The notes under the pieces: model-generated
What the model was told of the DNA's origin: nothing
The model's input: the letters and a program-made list of their open reading frames with translations, nothing else
Database searches by the model: none
Program-made: the position numbers and the translations under genes
In this document: positions 47,101-63,982 of the stretch, one piece after another
Layout: each line of letters begins with the position of its first letter
Position numbering within the stretch: position 1 is the stretch's first letter
DNA from: Macrostomum hystrix
Lineage: Eukaryota > Platyhelminthes > Macrostomidae
Assembly: GCA_950097015.1 (NCBI GenBank)
Contig: CATNEN010000013.1
Span: forward strand, 372,001 to 436,000
Length of the DNA stretch: 64,000 bases
Reading direction: 5' to 3'

Positions 47101-50100
47101 TATAGGATAATATGAGACAGTACAGGATAGAATGGGATAGAATGGGATAGAATGGGATAGAATGGGATAGAATGGGATAGAATGGGATAGAGTGTGATAG
47201 TATGCATTGCAGTAATTAGAAATGAGCTGTTGCATTAATTGGTTCTAACAATACTTTCTGCATAAGCTTACCGAATGGACACATGCTGCTGTTCCATGGA
47301 CGGCTGCGACCTCAGCAGATTGGGCTTCGCTGGCTTCAGCGGCTTCGGCGGCTTCGGCGGCGGCTGACCGCGCGCTCTGACAGGCGAAGATTCCGCCTGT
47401 GGCTTCGGCGAAGCCTCGGAATTCGACGGGCCCGGGCCAAATGCGACGCACCGAACGGTCACGTTGTCGAGGGGCTTCGGGGCGGCCCAGTGAAGCTGAA
47501 GGAGGGCTCTCTGGCGCCGATTCGGACAGTCGCCGAGCAGCGTCAGCCGGAGCGGCTTCAGCAGCGGCTCGCAGGGCAGGCGCACTTTGCGCAGAATTCG
47601 ATTCGGGGAATCAGCGACGCCGACTGAATCGGCCTCAGCGGCGGAGTCGAGCATAACGGTGCTGACATCTGACCAGGCGGCCATCGACTCCTCCGGCGGC
47701 AGGTCTGGACTGGTGGCCACATGCAGCAGCGACTTCAGCAGGCGGTCCCGCTGCTGACCGGCCTGAGCCCGCTGGCAGCTGAGAATCCGGCGGCGGGCAT
47801 CGGCCTCCAGGCTTGGCCAGCCGTCCGCTTTGAAGGTCTTCAGGGCTACTTTGTAGAAGCGCTCGGCCAGTACTGGATCGCCGCAGACTCTGAAAGATGA
47901 AATATGATTCCTTATTTATTAAGTAACTGAGGTCACGATGGGCCTGAGGTCATGAAGGCCTGAGGTCATGAAGGGCCTGAGGTCATGAAGGGCCTGAGGT
48001 CATGAAGGGCCTGAGGTCATGAAGGGCCTGAGGTCATGAAGGGCCTGAGGTCATGAAGGGCCTGAGGTCATGAAGGGCCTGAGGTCATGAAGGGCCTGAG
48101 GTCATGAAGGGCCTGAGGTCATGAAGGGCCTGAGGTCATGATGGGTCTGAGGCCACGATGGATCCGAGGTCATAATCCCCGATACTCACAGGTAGAAGTC
48201 GGCCTTCTCAATAGAAGCCATTGCGGCAAAACGTGTCCGACCCTGATGCTTGTAGATGCCAATTGAGAAGTCAATGAGCTCCTGACAGAAAAATGTAATA
48301 TGCGAATAGCTCAAGATAAGGGTCTGCTGATATCTGTCACAAATCTATTACACTCACGTGATAGGCGTCTCTAAAGGCCGCTTCTGAAGACAGCCAGTCG
48401 GCCATTTTCTGATCGGCCGAGTCGCCGCTGATGAGCTGCTCGCCGGCCACGCTGCCAGCGGTGATGGCCCGCAGCTGGAGCATTCGCTGATTGTGCTCAG
48501 AGCTACGCCGCTCAGCTGTTAGGCCGCACAGTTCGCCTAGGCTGAGCAGTTTCCGGCTGGCCAGGTGGCACACGTCGGCCATTGGGCCGGAGTTGAGAAT
48601 GTGCGAGTAGCGCTGCACAATGTGCCGCACCTGAAGGCAGCAGAGCAGTACCCAGGCGTTTACTTGGAGGTCCGGCACGTCCAGCTGGAACAAGTAAAAT
48701 TTGGTGCTCTAGAAATTCAGCGGAACCTGACAGATAAAGCAGCTGGAGGTGAGAAAAACAGAGGGGTTGCGGGAGAGAGGTGTGAGAAAACTGTCTTCTT
48801 TAAAATTTTTCACTTTCAAAAAGATAAGGGTTAAAAGGCATACTTTTAAAAAGAGAGTCGGAAAATGTATTTTAAAGAAGGAAACGATAGAACAGTATTT
48901 TTGGAGAGGGTAAGAAAAATTGTATTTTTGGGTGAGAAAACAGTCTTCTTTACAAAAGGAGGGGTGAGAAAACTTTCTTCTTTAAAAAGGAGAGGGGTGA
49001 GAAAACAGTCTTCTTTAAAAAGGAGGGGTGAGAAAACTTTCTTCTTTAAAAAAGGAAAGGATGAGAAAACATTCTGCTTCAAAAAAAAGAGGGGTGAGAA
49101 AACTTTCTTCTTTAAAAAAGGAGAGGGGTGAGAAAACAGTCTTCTTTAAAAGGAGGGGTGAGAAAACTTTCTTCTTTAAAAAAGGAGAGGGGTGAGAAAA
49201 CAGTCTTCTTTAAAAAGGAGGGGTGAGAAAACTTTCTTCTTTAAAAAAGGAGAGGGGTGAGAAAACAGTCTTCTTTAAAAAGGAGGGGTGAGAAAACTTT
49301 CTTCTTAAAAAAGGAAAGGGTGAGAAAATATTCTGCTTCAAAAAAAGAGGGGTGAGAAAACTTTCTTCTTTAAAAAAGGAGAAGTGAGAAAACAGTCGCT
49401 GCTTCAAAAAGGAGAGGGGTGAGAATGCGGTGTCTCACCTTGAGCAGCTTGGCCTGATGCAGAGTGCCAAACAGGAATTGCATAGCCTGACTTGGTATTC
49501 GGTCGAATGCCTGCATCAGGCTGCAATAGCAGCACTTGCGCGAGAACAAATAGAGTTTGAACTCAAACAGGTTGGCCATCTGGGCGCGCACGTGGGCCCG
49601 CTTCTCCGGATCGCTATAGTGCACAATGCCCAGCGGATCTATGCGGCTGAACTCCAGGCTGACGAAGTTTACTAGCCAGGGCATTGAGCAGCCTGGGGAG
49701 CGATGAGTGCGATGTGAGATGAGATGATTGCCATTAGAACCTCAAACAGGAGCCTCAATTAGAATTCCCATACATTAGAGCCTCAATTAGAATTCCCATA
49801 CATTAGAGCCTCAATTAGAATTCCCATACATTAGAGCCTCAATTAGAATTCCCATACATTAGAGCCTCAATTAGAATTCCCATACATTAGAGCCTCAATT
49901 AGAATTCCCATACATTAGAGCCTCAATTAGAATTCCCATACATTAGAGCCTCAATTAGAATTCCCATACATTAGAGCCTCAATTAGAATCCCTTATACAT
50001 TAGAGCCTCAATTAGAATCCCTTATACATTAGAGCCTCAATTAGAATCCCTTATACACTAGAGCCTCAATTGGAATCCCTTATATATTAGAGCCTCAATT

Positions 50101-53100
50101 AGAATCCCTTATACATTAGAGCCTCAATTAGAATCCCTTATACATTAGAGCCTCAATTAGAATCCCTTATACATTAGAGCCTCAATTAGAATCCCTTATA
50201 CATTAGAGCCTCAATTAGAATCCCTTATATATTAGAGCCTCAATTAGAATCCCTTATACATTAGAGCCTCAATTAGAATCCCTTATACATTAGAGCCTCA
50301 ATTAGAATCACTTATACATTAGAGCCTCAATTAGAATCCCTTATACATTAGATTAGAGCCTCAATTAGAATTCCCATACATTAGAGCCTCAATTAGAATC
50401 CCTTATACATTAGAGCCTCAATTAGAATCCCTTATACATTAGAGCCTCAATTAGAATCCCTTATACATTAGAGCCTCAATTAGAATCCCTTATACATTAG
50501 AGCCTCAATTAGAATCCCTTATACATTAGAGCCTCAATTAGAATTCCCATACATTAGAGCCTCAATTAGAATCCCTTTTACATTAGATTAGAGCCTCAAT
50601 TAGAATCCCTTATACATTAGAGCCTCAATTAGAATTCCCATACATTAGAGCCTCAATTAGAATCCCTTTTACATTAGATTAGAGCCTCAATTAGAATCCC
50701 TTATACATTAGAGCCTCAATTAGAATTCCCATACATTAGAGCCTCAATTAGAATTCCCATACATTAGAGCCTCAATTAGAATTCCCATACATTAGAGCCT
50801 CAATTAGAATCCCTTATACATTAGAGCCTCAATTAGAATACCTTATACATTAGAGCCTCAATTAGAATCCCTTATACATTAGAGCCTCAATTAGAATCCC
50901 TTATACATTAGAGCCTCAATTAGAATCCCTTATACATTAGAGCCTCAATTAGAATTCCCATACATTAGAGCCTCAATTAGAATCCCTTATACATTAGAGC
51001 CTCAATTAGAATCCCTTATACATTACAGCCTCAATTAGAATCCCTTATACATTAGATTAGAGCCTCAATTAGAATTCCCATACATTAGAGCCTCAATTAG
51101 AATCCCTTATACATTAGAGCCTCAATTAGAATCCCTTATACATTAGAGCCTCAATTAGAATCCCTTATACATTAGAGCCTCAATTAGAATCGTCACCATT
51201 AGAGACCCAATTAGAATCGCTGCTTTGGAGCCTCAGTTAGAATACCTACTTCATGCATATAAATAATTTTTTAACATTACGATGCTTATTTAGCCACCTT
51301 TGACACAGAAGTCGGTCACCAGCTCATCAAAGAGAGCTTCCAACTGTTGGTACTGGTCGAGAGCTTCTTCAAACAGGGACAGAGATTCGTACACAGCCGC
51401 CAGCTCCTCTTGATAATTGAAGAATTCAAAATAGTTGCACCTGCGCTCGCGGCAATTGCGGCGCAGAATTTCAATGTGATTCTCGTAGGCCGCAATCAGC
51501 TTCTGATATGAGGTCTTGATCAGCTGACCAAGGGTGTACAACAATTGCGACCAGCTGTCCTTAACCAGATTGTCCTCGAGTCTGAACGGGTCGTACAGTA
51601 CCACAACCCTGGAATGGAGAAAACTCAATGTGCACCTCCAGACGACATGGTTAATAGAAAAGGGCTGCGATTGTACATTAACATTTGTTGAATCCAGCGA
51701 ATCAGGATTCTGTCGATCAGGATTCTGTGAATGAGGATTCTGTGAATGAGGATTCTGTGAATGAGGATTCTGTGAATGAGGATTCTGTGAATAAGGATTC
51801 TGTGAATGAGGATTCTGTGAATGAGGATTCTGTGAATGAGGATTCTGTGAATGAGGATTCTGTGAATGAGGATTCTGTGAATGAGGATTCTGTGAATGAG
51901 GATTCTGTGAATGAGGATTCTGTGAATGAGGATTCTGTGAATGAGGATTCTGTGAATGAGGATTCTGTGAATGAGGATTCTGTGAATGAGGATTCTGTGA
52001 ATGAGGATTCTGTGAATGAGGATTCTGTGAATGAGGATTCTGTGAATGAGGATTCTGTAAATCAGGATTCTGTGAATCAGGATTCTGTGAATCAGGATTC
52101 TGTGAATGAGGATTCTGTAAATCAGGATTCTGTGAATCAGGATTCTGTGAATCAGGATTCTGTGAATCAGGATTCTGTGAATGAGGATTCTGTAAATCAG
52201 GATTCTGTGAATCAGGATTCTGTGAATCAGGATTCTGTGAATGAGGATTCTGTGAATCAGGATTCTGTGATTCATAATTCTGTCCATAGCCTTTTTGTTT
52301 CTTTGCTAGGTTGTATATTCGAATGCATGCACATGCACTTCTTAGACAAGTTCTTTCTGAAGAAAAGATGTAAAAATCCCGAATAATCTAACAGCTTCAC
52401 TTTACAGTTTAGAACTTTAAATAAGCATCTACAGAAATCTTTAGATTTTCAATGAGCTACGAAGCAAGTATTATTATTTTTAGTCTATGGCCGAACCTTA
52501 ATTCAGCAAGTGCACAGCTCACTTACCTATCAGGATTCTGCCTACAATAATCAGCTTTGATTTTGTCAGCTAGCACTGGTTTGACCTTTGATCTGGGCTT
52601 GCCGGCGCAGTCTTCGCCAATCACCAGCACCATCCAGTCTGTTATGCAGCGCCGCTCCAGTGCCCGAAGCCAGGCTTCAAGGCGTTGTCCGCACGCCTTG
52701 GAGACTGGGCCAGAGATGTTCTGGTAGGTTTTTTTAAAAGGGCTATTAGGAAATTCAGGTTTAACCATGATCAGGGTAGTATACCAGTAGCATCCAAAAA
52801 TGTATAAAAAAGCTCACCTCGGCTATCATAAAGATGTGCACTAATGGCCTGCCAATCACGCTAGCAGCTTCCACTGTTTGGGGCAGGTCACTTTCAGAGT
52901 AATTCACAAATTCGCACTGCATGTGAACATCATGATCTGTATTGCCTCTGTTGGTGTTGAATGTTGGTTGATGAATGTAAAGTGGTGAGAATATATATAA
53001 TACTACCATGTGCATGTATGAAAAGTCTAATAGATATTTTTGACTTAACACTCACATTCTATAAGAAATTGGCTGAGTTGGTAAGTTGAGCTGGATCAGC

Positions 53101-53505
53101 TGTTGCAGTTTGACATAGTAGGATGTTGTACCAAACCCTAAACAATTGAAATGTTAAAATTAAACAAATTATCTTTTGTTGAAGTTTTTAAATATATTTA
53201 TAACTTTTATCACATCCTAATGCTTTGTCCTAATTTATTTTGCCATTTTACCCTCTAAAATACAAGCATAAAATATACAGAGCTCTACACTAAATTGATT
53301 ATCTATGCATGAAAATAGTTGGAACACATCTGCCAGCAAAAAATAGAAAGAAAACGGATTCTTTGCTAGCTAACAACTCAATTAAAAAAGTATAAAACAA
53401 GCCAAAGCTGAGCTTGATTTATTTATCAACAAGTTAAGTACTTTCTATTTTTATGAAAACAATAGAAAGTGACTTACATGATATAATCGGTTTATATAAA
53501 GCCAT
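44021..53505 (-). CDS. TRAPPC10: TRAPPC10, TRAPP II vesicle-tethering complex subunit
   Basis: Thirteen exons, all GT-AG and in consistent phase: complement(44021..44200, 45064..45178, 45258..45817, 46599..47037, 47272..47889, 48190..48281, 48358..48684, 49439..49692, 51298..51608, 52527..52720, 52818..52947, 53056..53137, 53478..53505), 1109 aa. TRAPPC10 belongs to TRAPP II, the Golgi/endosome Rab-activating tether. Matches to the human protein as I recall it run throughout: RPLVHIFMIAE, DWMVLVIGED, ADKIKADYCRQNPDR, KDSWSQL, EEALDQYQQLEALF, LYLFSRKC, LLSLGELCGL, GRTRFAAMASIEKADFY, LLPGENRVVLEAQ, SHCVHNTGSKTYLSV and VAYLWELPDP. Exon 9 has a PPKPPKPLKP region and exon 13 a run of ten Gln (1070-1079). 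It is about 150 residues shorter than human TRAPPC10, mostly at the C terminus. Seven of twelve introns hold a private minisatellite. Confidence 0.94.
44118..44143 (-). repeat. CAG repeat coding for polyglutamine in TRAPPC10
   Basis: Pure CTG on the plus strand, CAG on the coding strand, inside the last exon. It translates to about ten Gln. Confidence 0.85.
44275..45000. repeat. 15-bp minisatellite in TRAPPC10 intron 12
   Basis: Units GGGATTTGACTCTTT and GGGATATGACTCTTT. A marker GATGGGATTCGACTTAGG recurs at about 44367, 44528 and 44705, giving higher-order blocks of about 165-175 bp. Confidence 0.96.
45960..46530. repeat. 20-bp minisatellite in TRAPPC10 intron 10
   Basis: Unit CGCTTCTCTAACAACCCAAA with ACGACTCAAA variants at both ends. 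It fills most of the intron 45818-46598. Confidence 0.95.
47085..47200. repeat. 10-bp minisatellite in TRAPPC10 intron 9
   Basis: Tandem AATGGGATAG with related GATAGGATAG units, within the 234-bp intron 47038-47271. Confidence 0.92.
47940..48175. repeat. 17-bp minisatellite in TRAPPC10 intron 8
   Basis: Unit GAAGGGCCTGAGGTCAT, about 13 copies. On the coding strand each reads ACCTCAGGCC, an acceptor-like CTCAG. Confidence 0.95.
48755..49432. repeat. About 33-bp imperfect minisatellite in TRAPPC10 intron 6
   Basis: Units of GGGGTGAGAAAACTTTCTTC plus TTTAAAAAAGGAGA with many length variants. It fills most of the intron 48685-49438. Confidence 0.93.
49740..51190. repeat. 28/29-bp minisatellite in TRAPPC10 intron 5
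   Basis: About 50 units of TTAGAGCCTCAATTAGAAT plus TCCCATACA or CCCTTATACA. Occasional ATTAGATTAGAG insertions mark block duplications. Largest intron array of the gene (intron 49693-51297). Confidence 0.96.
51712..52275. repeat. 15-bp minisatellite in TRAPPC10 intron 4
   Basis: GATTCTGTGAATGAG, with the GAATCAG variant replacing it in the right third. Open on both strands because the unit is a multiple of three; not coding (it is inside an intron of the opposite strand gene). Confidence 0.96.
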
Positions 53506-54502
53506 GTTCAGATTTGGGTGGCCTTAAGTTATTTCTTGATTGCCTAATTGGAAGTCACACAGTAACTATGATGTTATTATCAGATAACAATAAGTTATCT
53601 GATCGTATGTAGAAAATATAAAGATAAAAAAATACTATTTAATAGTATAAGTGCTGCGACATAGGGTTTTCTTAGAAAGTATAATTTAAATTTGAATTTA
53701 TCGCGCGCAATATAGGACAAGTTATCGTGCTTAATAATATCTTCTAATTTACATTTTACAAATAAACATTTGCCGCACTAATGTAAAGTAACCAAGACTG
53801 CCCAAGTGAAATGTAAAGGCCATATAAGTCAGAGAGTCAATATGAATTAAAGCTGCAAATATTTTAATTTGTTCATAAATAAAATATAAAGCCATCGCAG
53901 GTTAAACAAAACGTTCTTGTGGTGTTCTTGATTGTATGCGTATTTTCACACATACTTTAAAAATTTGTCAGAAAACGTTGCGAAAAATGGGTTATTCAGA
54001 GTCACAATATATAATAAAATAACACATAACCTTGAGCCTATTCATAAAATGGCTAGACTGGCTTCTGTGTGAGCCAAATGTACTATATGCTTAGTTAGCT
54101 TATATCACCACTCTACCATCATCGTCCCAGTACAAATACCAGTACTACGAGTGTGAAGATTCAGACTCTCTAGCTGGCCATATAGATAGCCTTCCGACGC
54201 TGCTCTGTAGCCTGTTGGTTAGAGCAGGCGAGGAATAGGATCTGATATTAGTGTATGCAATAACCAATAGGCCTAATAAGATTTATTGCATATTTATAAA
54301 TTTATATGAAACTATATAAACTATAGAATGGAGCAGGCAGGCTAGTTCTATGGCCACCTAGAAGTAGAATGTCAGACTTTTCATGCTCTAACATACTTAA
54401 CTTTGTATGGTCTAAGGATGCTGGAATAGATATAATCTAAATTAAAGTCTTCCTGTTTGCATTTTTATTTCTAATTTTTGTAAATCAGTGTTGAGTAGTA
54501 TT
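53506..54502. other. Divergent spacer between TRAPPC10 and ATP6V1A, left part
   Basis: AT-rich, presumably holding the TRAPPC10 promoter near 53510-53700. No ORF or element recognised. Confidence 0.5.
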
Positions 54503-55145
54503 AGGGTAATGTATCATCAACCGAACAATGTATCTTCAAAACCGAACAAGAATTTTGACTTCTTTCTTGGTCTCGTGCAAGACAGAAACAAGCTATTGTG
54601 TTTCACAGAACAACTAATTTGAAAGTTTAAGAAATTATCTACAAGCTGAGGCATGATGTGCAATGAAGCATTAAGAGGAAAGAAAGATATTGATGTTTCA
54701 GTAGAAATTTTTATTGCAAAAGCATACTTTTTAACAACATATTTTCAGTATGTACTTTAGACGAAGATTGTATGTGGTTGCTTGCCAATTAAATGACCAT
54801 AAATGTAGTTATTTATAGAGCATGAAAAATGCTTTTAAATTACTTAATTCATGATAGTTCACTCCTTAAAAGAAGATTAAACCACTCACTCAAATTGTAA
54901 AACCAAACATTAAATTCTCTGTTTGGTTTGAAGATACATGAAAATCATTGTTCGATTTTAGATAAAAAGCAGGAATAACTTTTTTATATTTGACAAAATA
55001 GCAAAAGCAGATACTTTGTAGAAAGATGTAACTGTTTTCTATAACTTGGCTTTTGATTTATCATCATATCTTAAATAGAAAATCTTTAGCTTAGGTTTGA
55101 AGTTAAAAAATACACATTCTTGTTTGGTTGATGATACATTACCCT
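54503..55145. mobile_element. MITE-like element with terminal inverted repeats
   Basis: Left end AGGGTAATGTATCATCAACC at 54503-54522 is the exact reverse complement of 55126-55145; similarity extends inward through GAACAA versus AAACAA. A second inner inverted pair (TGTATCTTCAAA at 54530-54541 against TTTGAAGATACA near 54925) supports a foldback structure. No transposase ORF. I could not identify a convincing target-site duplication. Confidence 0.65.
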
Positions 55146-55727
55146 ACTATTTCTATATAATGTAAAATCTGTTAAAAGTGTCATTTAATTATAGGGAGAT
55201 GTTTCATTTCATTGCATTTATTTTAACAGTTGGTATTAAAATGTTATTTACCTTTAACTCAAATTATTTGCTATAAAAACATATTTTTGATGCTAATTGT
55301 TATGGCTTTAATTAGCTAATTTGTGGGATTACTCTTTGTAGTATAGAAAGTCTCAATAGCTGAACACTAATTTTGATAGAAGTCTGTATAATTTTTGTCT
55401 GAAAACTAATTTAATTTACCAAGTCTAGTCATTTTTTAAGTAGAGGCATTACTGGCAATATTGTAGTTAGTTTTTGTCATTTTTTAACATTTGAATAGGT
55501 GCCTACATAAAAATTTGATTTTGACCTTGGTTTTGGCCATAGAAAAATGATAAGGCATGTCTATAGGCCTAGTTGGCTCCAAGTCAAACTTTATGGTTTT
55601 GGCCATAGGCATGATGTTTTAGGCCCTAGGGTTTAGTAGCTAGGCCTTTAAAATGAGTGTTCAATATGCAAGTCACTTTTAATTTTTTAAAATTATAATA
55701 AATTGTGCTTAATTTGATCTTAGACAT

Positions 55728-55737
55728 TTACTTGCAG
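55728..55737 (+). promoter_or_regulatory. Splice acceptor just upstream of the ATP6V1A start codon
   Basis: ATTTACTTGCAG ends at 55737, ten bases before the ATG. It marks either a leader intron or a spliced-leader trans-splicing site, as is common in flatworms. Confidence 0.5.
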
Positions 55738-55747
55738 CCAGATCAGC

Positions 55748-60747
<5,000 letters not shown>

Positions 60748-60843
60748 GATGGTAAAAATATCCCAGTTTTGGTTATCTCCCGCAAACTCTGCTCATATAT
60801 CCAGCTTAGTGATTCACATTTATTCATTAAAATCAAATGCCAA

Positions 60844-60849
60844 AATAAA
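60844..60849 (+). terminator. Polyadenylation signal of ATP6V1A
   Basis: AATAAA 97 bp downstream of the stop codon; another AATAAA at 61013-61018 could be used as an alternative. Confidence 0.6.
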
Positions 60850-61280
60850 TTAAATTGTTTTTTTTCTGTCGACAAGAACATTTCCTATTGTTTAAAGATT
60901 TAAGATCAAAACATATATAGAGCAAATGTATATCTATATTTATTCTATGCGACATCATGCTGAAGCACCAAATTGAACTCAAATTTTATTGCTTTCCGAT
61001 TTTGTTAGTGCAAATAAAGGACAGATTTATGTTTCTTCTGATTATACCCGTGCGCCATCCTATATAGTTGTGTATGATTTTAAGTAGTTATTATTACTAC
61101 AAGTATAATATAAAGTAAGTCCTGCTGCTTCCAGCTAGCTAAAGAAAATAAACAATTATTATGATAATTGAAAAATCTTATCTGCCAACACGCTTATAAG
61201 CGTTCGTCTTATTTTATAAATAGACGGCTATTGCAAGGGTCTTCTGTTCTATAACATAATAACAAAATGATGAAACCAAA
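60850..61280. other. AT-rich convergent spacer
   Basis: Presumed 3' UTR remainder of ATP6V1A; no feature besides the second AATAAA at 61013. Confidence 0.5.
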
Positions 61281-61282
61281 GT

Positions 61283-61397
61283 TTAAGAGTTAAATGTCTT
61301 GCTGAAGGACACTAATTGTATCAGGGTAGTCGGGAATCGAACCCCCGACCTTCAAGTGTTGAGTCTCTGTAACCACTCTAACCACAGAGCTACAACC
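61283..61397 (-). mobile_element. SINE with tRNA-like head, copy C (truncated)
   Basis: Minus-strand head GGTTGTAGCTCTGTGGTTAG, B box GGGGGTTCGATTCCCGAC, then TGTCCTTCAGCAAGACATTT. It corresponds to the head and first part of the body of copy B; the rest of the body is missing. Confidence 0.75.
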
Positions 61398-61399
61398 AG

Positions 61400-61984
61400 T
61401 ATAGGTCACATTGAAATATCATTTGAGCTAATGCGAGCGAGGCAAGTGTATATAATTTTATAATGAAAATTTATCAAACAACTCGTTTATTGTATCGATT
61501 GAGGCGGTGGATAAATCAATATTTTGCCTGGAATTGTTCGTTGTGAGCAAGCAATCCAAGCTAGCCAAGAGTTGTTATCTAACAATTTCATAAAACACAA
61601 GCTTTTAAGCAAGCTAAAACTAAAACATAAGCACGGCATAGGAATTGAATTCATCCAAGAAACTATTAGACAACAGTAAATATTCGTGCTACAATCAGAA
61701 TAGTCTACTGTACAACAAAGACATCAGGTCTTAGAACACGGTACACGTTGCATTAATAACAATTTCAGAATGAATGTTGAAGCACATGAGCTTATCGGAC
61801 ATTGATAAAATAATATGCCTTACAAGTTCAGAGATTGATTGATTAGTGGATTACCAAATCGCTATTATGACCCACATTAGTAACGAAAATCAACAGAAGC
61901 TAACTCTGGCTACGATAATTATATGATTAGTAAGATAAAATAATAAGCCAAGAAATATGAGATGAGAGGCTGCACCTTTACGTA
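61400..61984. other. AT-rich spacer
   Basis: No gene seen. A minus-strand AATAAA at 61486-61491 could serve UVRAG if its 3' UTR is about 800 nt long. Confidence 0.4.
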
Positions 61985-62240
61985 ACCAGAGCGCAGAGTG
62001 GGTGTCAGGCCTGAACATCAGGGAGGGAGTGGGTGTCAGGCCTGAACATCAGGGAGGGAATGGGTGTCAGGCCTGAACATCAGGGAGGGAATGGGTGTCA
62101 GGCCTCAACACCAGGGAGGGAATGGGTGTCAGGCCTCAACACCAGGGAGGGAATGGGTGTCAGGCCTCAACATCAGGGAGGGAGTGGGTGTCAGGCCTGA
62201 ACACCAGGGAGGGAATGGGTGTCAGGCCTGAACATCAGGG
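61985..62240. repeat. 31-bp minisatellite downstream of UVRAG
   Basis: Eight units containing GGGAGGGAATGGGTGTCAGG and CCTGAACATCA, with CTCAACACCA variants in the middle. Confidence 0.95.
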
Positions 62241-62314
62241 TGTGGAAACTGTTGTTTTGAAGTGACAGCCCAGAAACTAAGCTTGTGGTCTTCTATTGAT
62301 CACAGCGCAAGTAT

Positions 62315-63982
62315 TCAAGCAGATCGAACGCTCAAAGACGGGCTGGTGCCGGGCCTTGGCAGCAGACAGTCGCCGCTGACCGAATCGGCGCTGCCCGGAG
62401 TCACCGACACGGCGGCCGCTGCAGCCGCCACCGCTACAGCGGCTTCGCTGTCGGACGCCGGATCGGATGATGAAGCTACGGCGATGCCAGATGCCGAAAC
62501 CAAGGGCCGCTCAATCTGAAAGCCCAGGGGACAGACGGACTTGTCGCTGGCTGGCAGTAGGACATTTTCGGATGGCTGACCGGCCAGGAAGCCGAGAAGT
62601 TCGCGCAGATTTTGCGCTGTAGCTCGCAGATTCGGAGGTCGCCTGGTGTTTAAACCGGCGTTGCACCACAGGCCGTAGATGTTCAAATTGAGTAGGAAGA
62701 CGCCGCGCAGAAAGTAGCTGCGCTCCTTGCCCCTACTGTAGAGCGGGAATTCGCGATCGGCAAAGTTTAGAATGACGTCGTCGCGAACGCGTGATTTCGA
62801 GCCGCGACAAATCAGACAGTGACGCTGAGGGGAGTGATGATCGGAATATTTTCACACCGAGAACATCCTGGCTAACTCCTCCGAAGGAGGAATTCCGCTC
62901 GGTAAATTTTAATTGCTATCAAACCTTCATGGAACTAACTGAATTCTGTAAACATGTTCTGAACAGCTGAAAATGTAGCGAAGCGGTTGAGGCAAACAAA
63001 TATCATTTCAAATTTTGTATTCGTAGTCCTAGGAGACCCCGGCTGTCCTGTCTACTGAGCGTAAATGGGAATTTTGCTTTGCCCCACTCCCGCGCTAGTG
63101 AAATTTCGGGGTTTGCTTCTAGTCTCCATGTTCAGAGATCATTAAGGGAACCCAACGATGCAATGATTATAAAGCTTTTTATTTATCAATAACCGAAGCC
63201 TTCCAGCCTTACCAGGGGGCAGTCCATAACTGACGCAATCAGCTGGGTGAGCTGGGCAGTCATGCCGAATGCGGCCGCATATTTGGCCTCCTCGGCGCTA
63301 CTGAGCCGGCCCTCTAATCGTTTCGACACCGGCAAGGGCACGTCTGCGATGCTCTCGTCGCCTAGACGAAAAATTGCGGCCAGCTGGTCGAACCAGGCCC
63401 GACGCTGGTCGGCTAGCTGGGCGCGGGCCTGCTGCAGCTCCAGCTGGCCTACGCGCAGGCTGGAACACCCCGACCGGACAGAGTCTGCGGCAGCTTCAGC
63501 GGCGACGCTCACTGCAGAGCGGCCAAGAAGTTTTCGAGTTTGAGTTTGACTAGCAGCGGAGAGATAGACACCGAAAAAAACCAAACAATGGCCGGAACTC
63601 ACGCGCGGCAAGGTTATCTGCTAGCTGGCTGGTCTCCTGACGCAGCGCGGCCAGTCGCTGGCGCCATTCGTCTAGCATAGCGGCCTGGCCGGCCACCTGG
63701 CTGCGTCGCAGTCGTACCAGGGCGCGCATTTCCTCTGCGCGGCGTCGGCCAGCCAGCGGGCGTTCAGCTTCGGCCAGTTGACGCCTGACGGCCAGCTGAT
63801 CGGCTTCCAACTCGACGGAGCGCAGCCCGGCTGCTATGAGGCGGCGCATTCCGGTGAGACTGTAGGAGCTGGAATGCTCTCTGCGACTCCGATTGGGCAG
63901 TACTGCGCCAGCCAATGGGCAGGCGAGCGGGCCGCGATTGGCCAGGAAAGTGACGCCCTTAAGGCGCAAGACCAGTGTGGGT
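62315..63982 (-). CDS. UVRAG: UVRAG, autophagy and endosome regulator (3' part of gene)
   Basis: Three exons, complement(62315..62824, 63213..63511, 63603..63982), give the last 395 or so residues; the 5' part lies beyond the right edge. UVRAG is a Beclin 1 partner in the class III PI3-kinase complex II, acting in endosome maturation and autophagy. The first visible exon is rich in Leu, Arg, Ala and Glu and forms a coiled coil (RRQLAEAERP, WRQRLAALRQE). The next reads WFDQLAAIF and YAAAFGMTAQLTQLIASVM. Across the following junction the sequence DCPLRHCLICRGSKSR and DREFPLYSRGKE then FLRGVFLLNLNIYGL lines up with human VPLRYPIIHKGSRS, EREFPLYPKGGE and GVYLLNKNI as I remember them. That order distinguishes it from ATG14. 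The tail is Ala/Ser-rich and much shorter than in vertebrates. Confidence 0.9.
62825..63212. other. UVRAG intron without array
   Basis: A 388-bp intron (donor GTAAGG, acceptor CCCTCAG on the minus strand) with no tandem repeat; an exception to the general pattern in this window. Confidence 0.6.

Noticed and set aside
51625-52386. ORFs of 220 and 233 codons made of NEDSV and ILIHR pentads
   Set aside because: 15-bp repeat inside TRAPPC10 intron 4; open by periodicity.
62315-63982. ATG14 instead of UVRAG
   Set aside because: The GSKS and REFPLY-G-E and LLNLNIY order, as well as the PLR junction, follow UVRAG; ATG14 lacks the REFPLY segment as I recall it.
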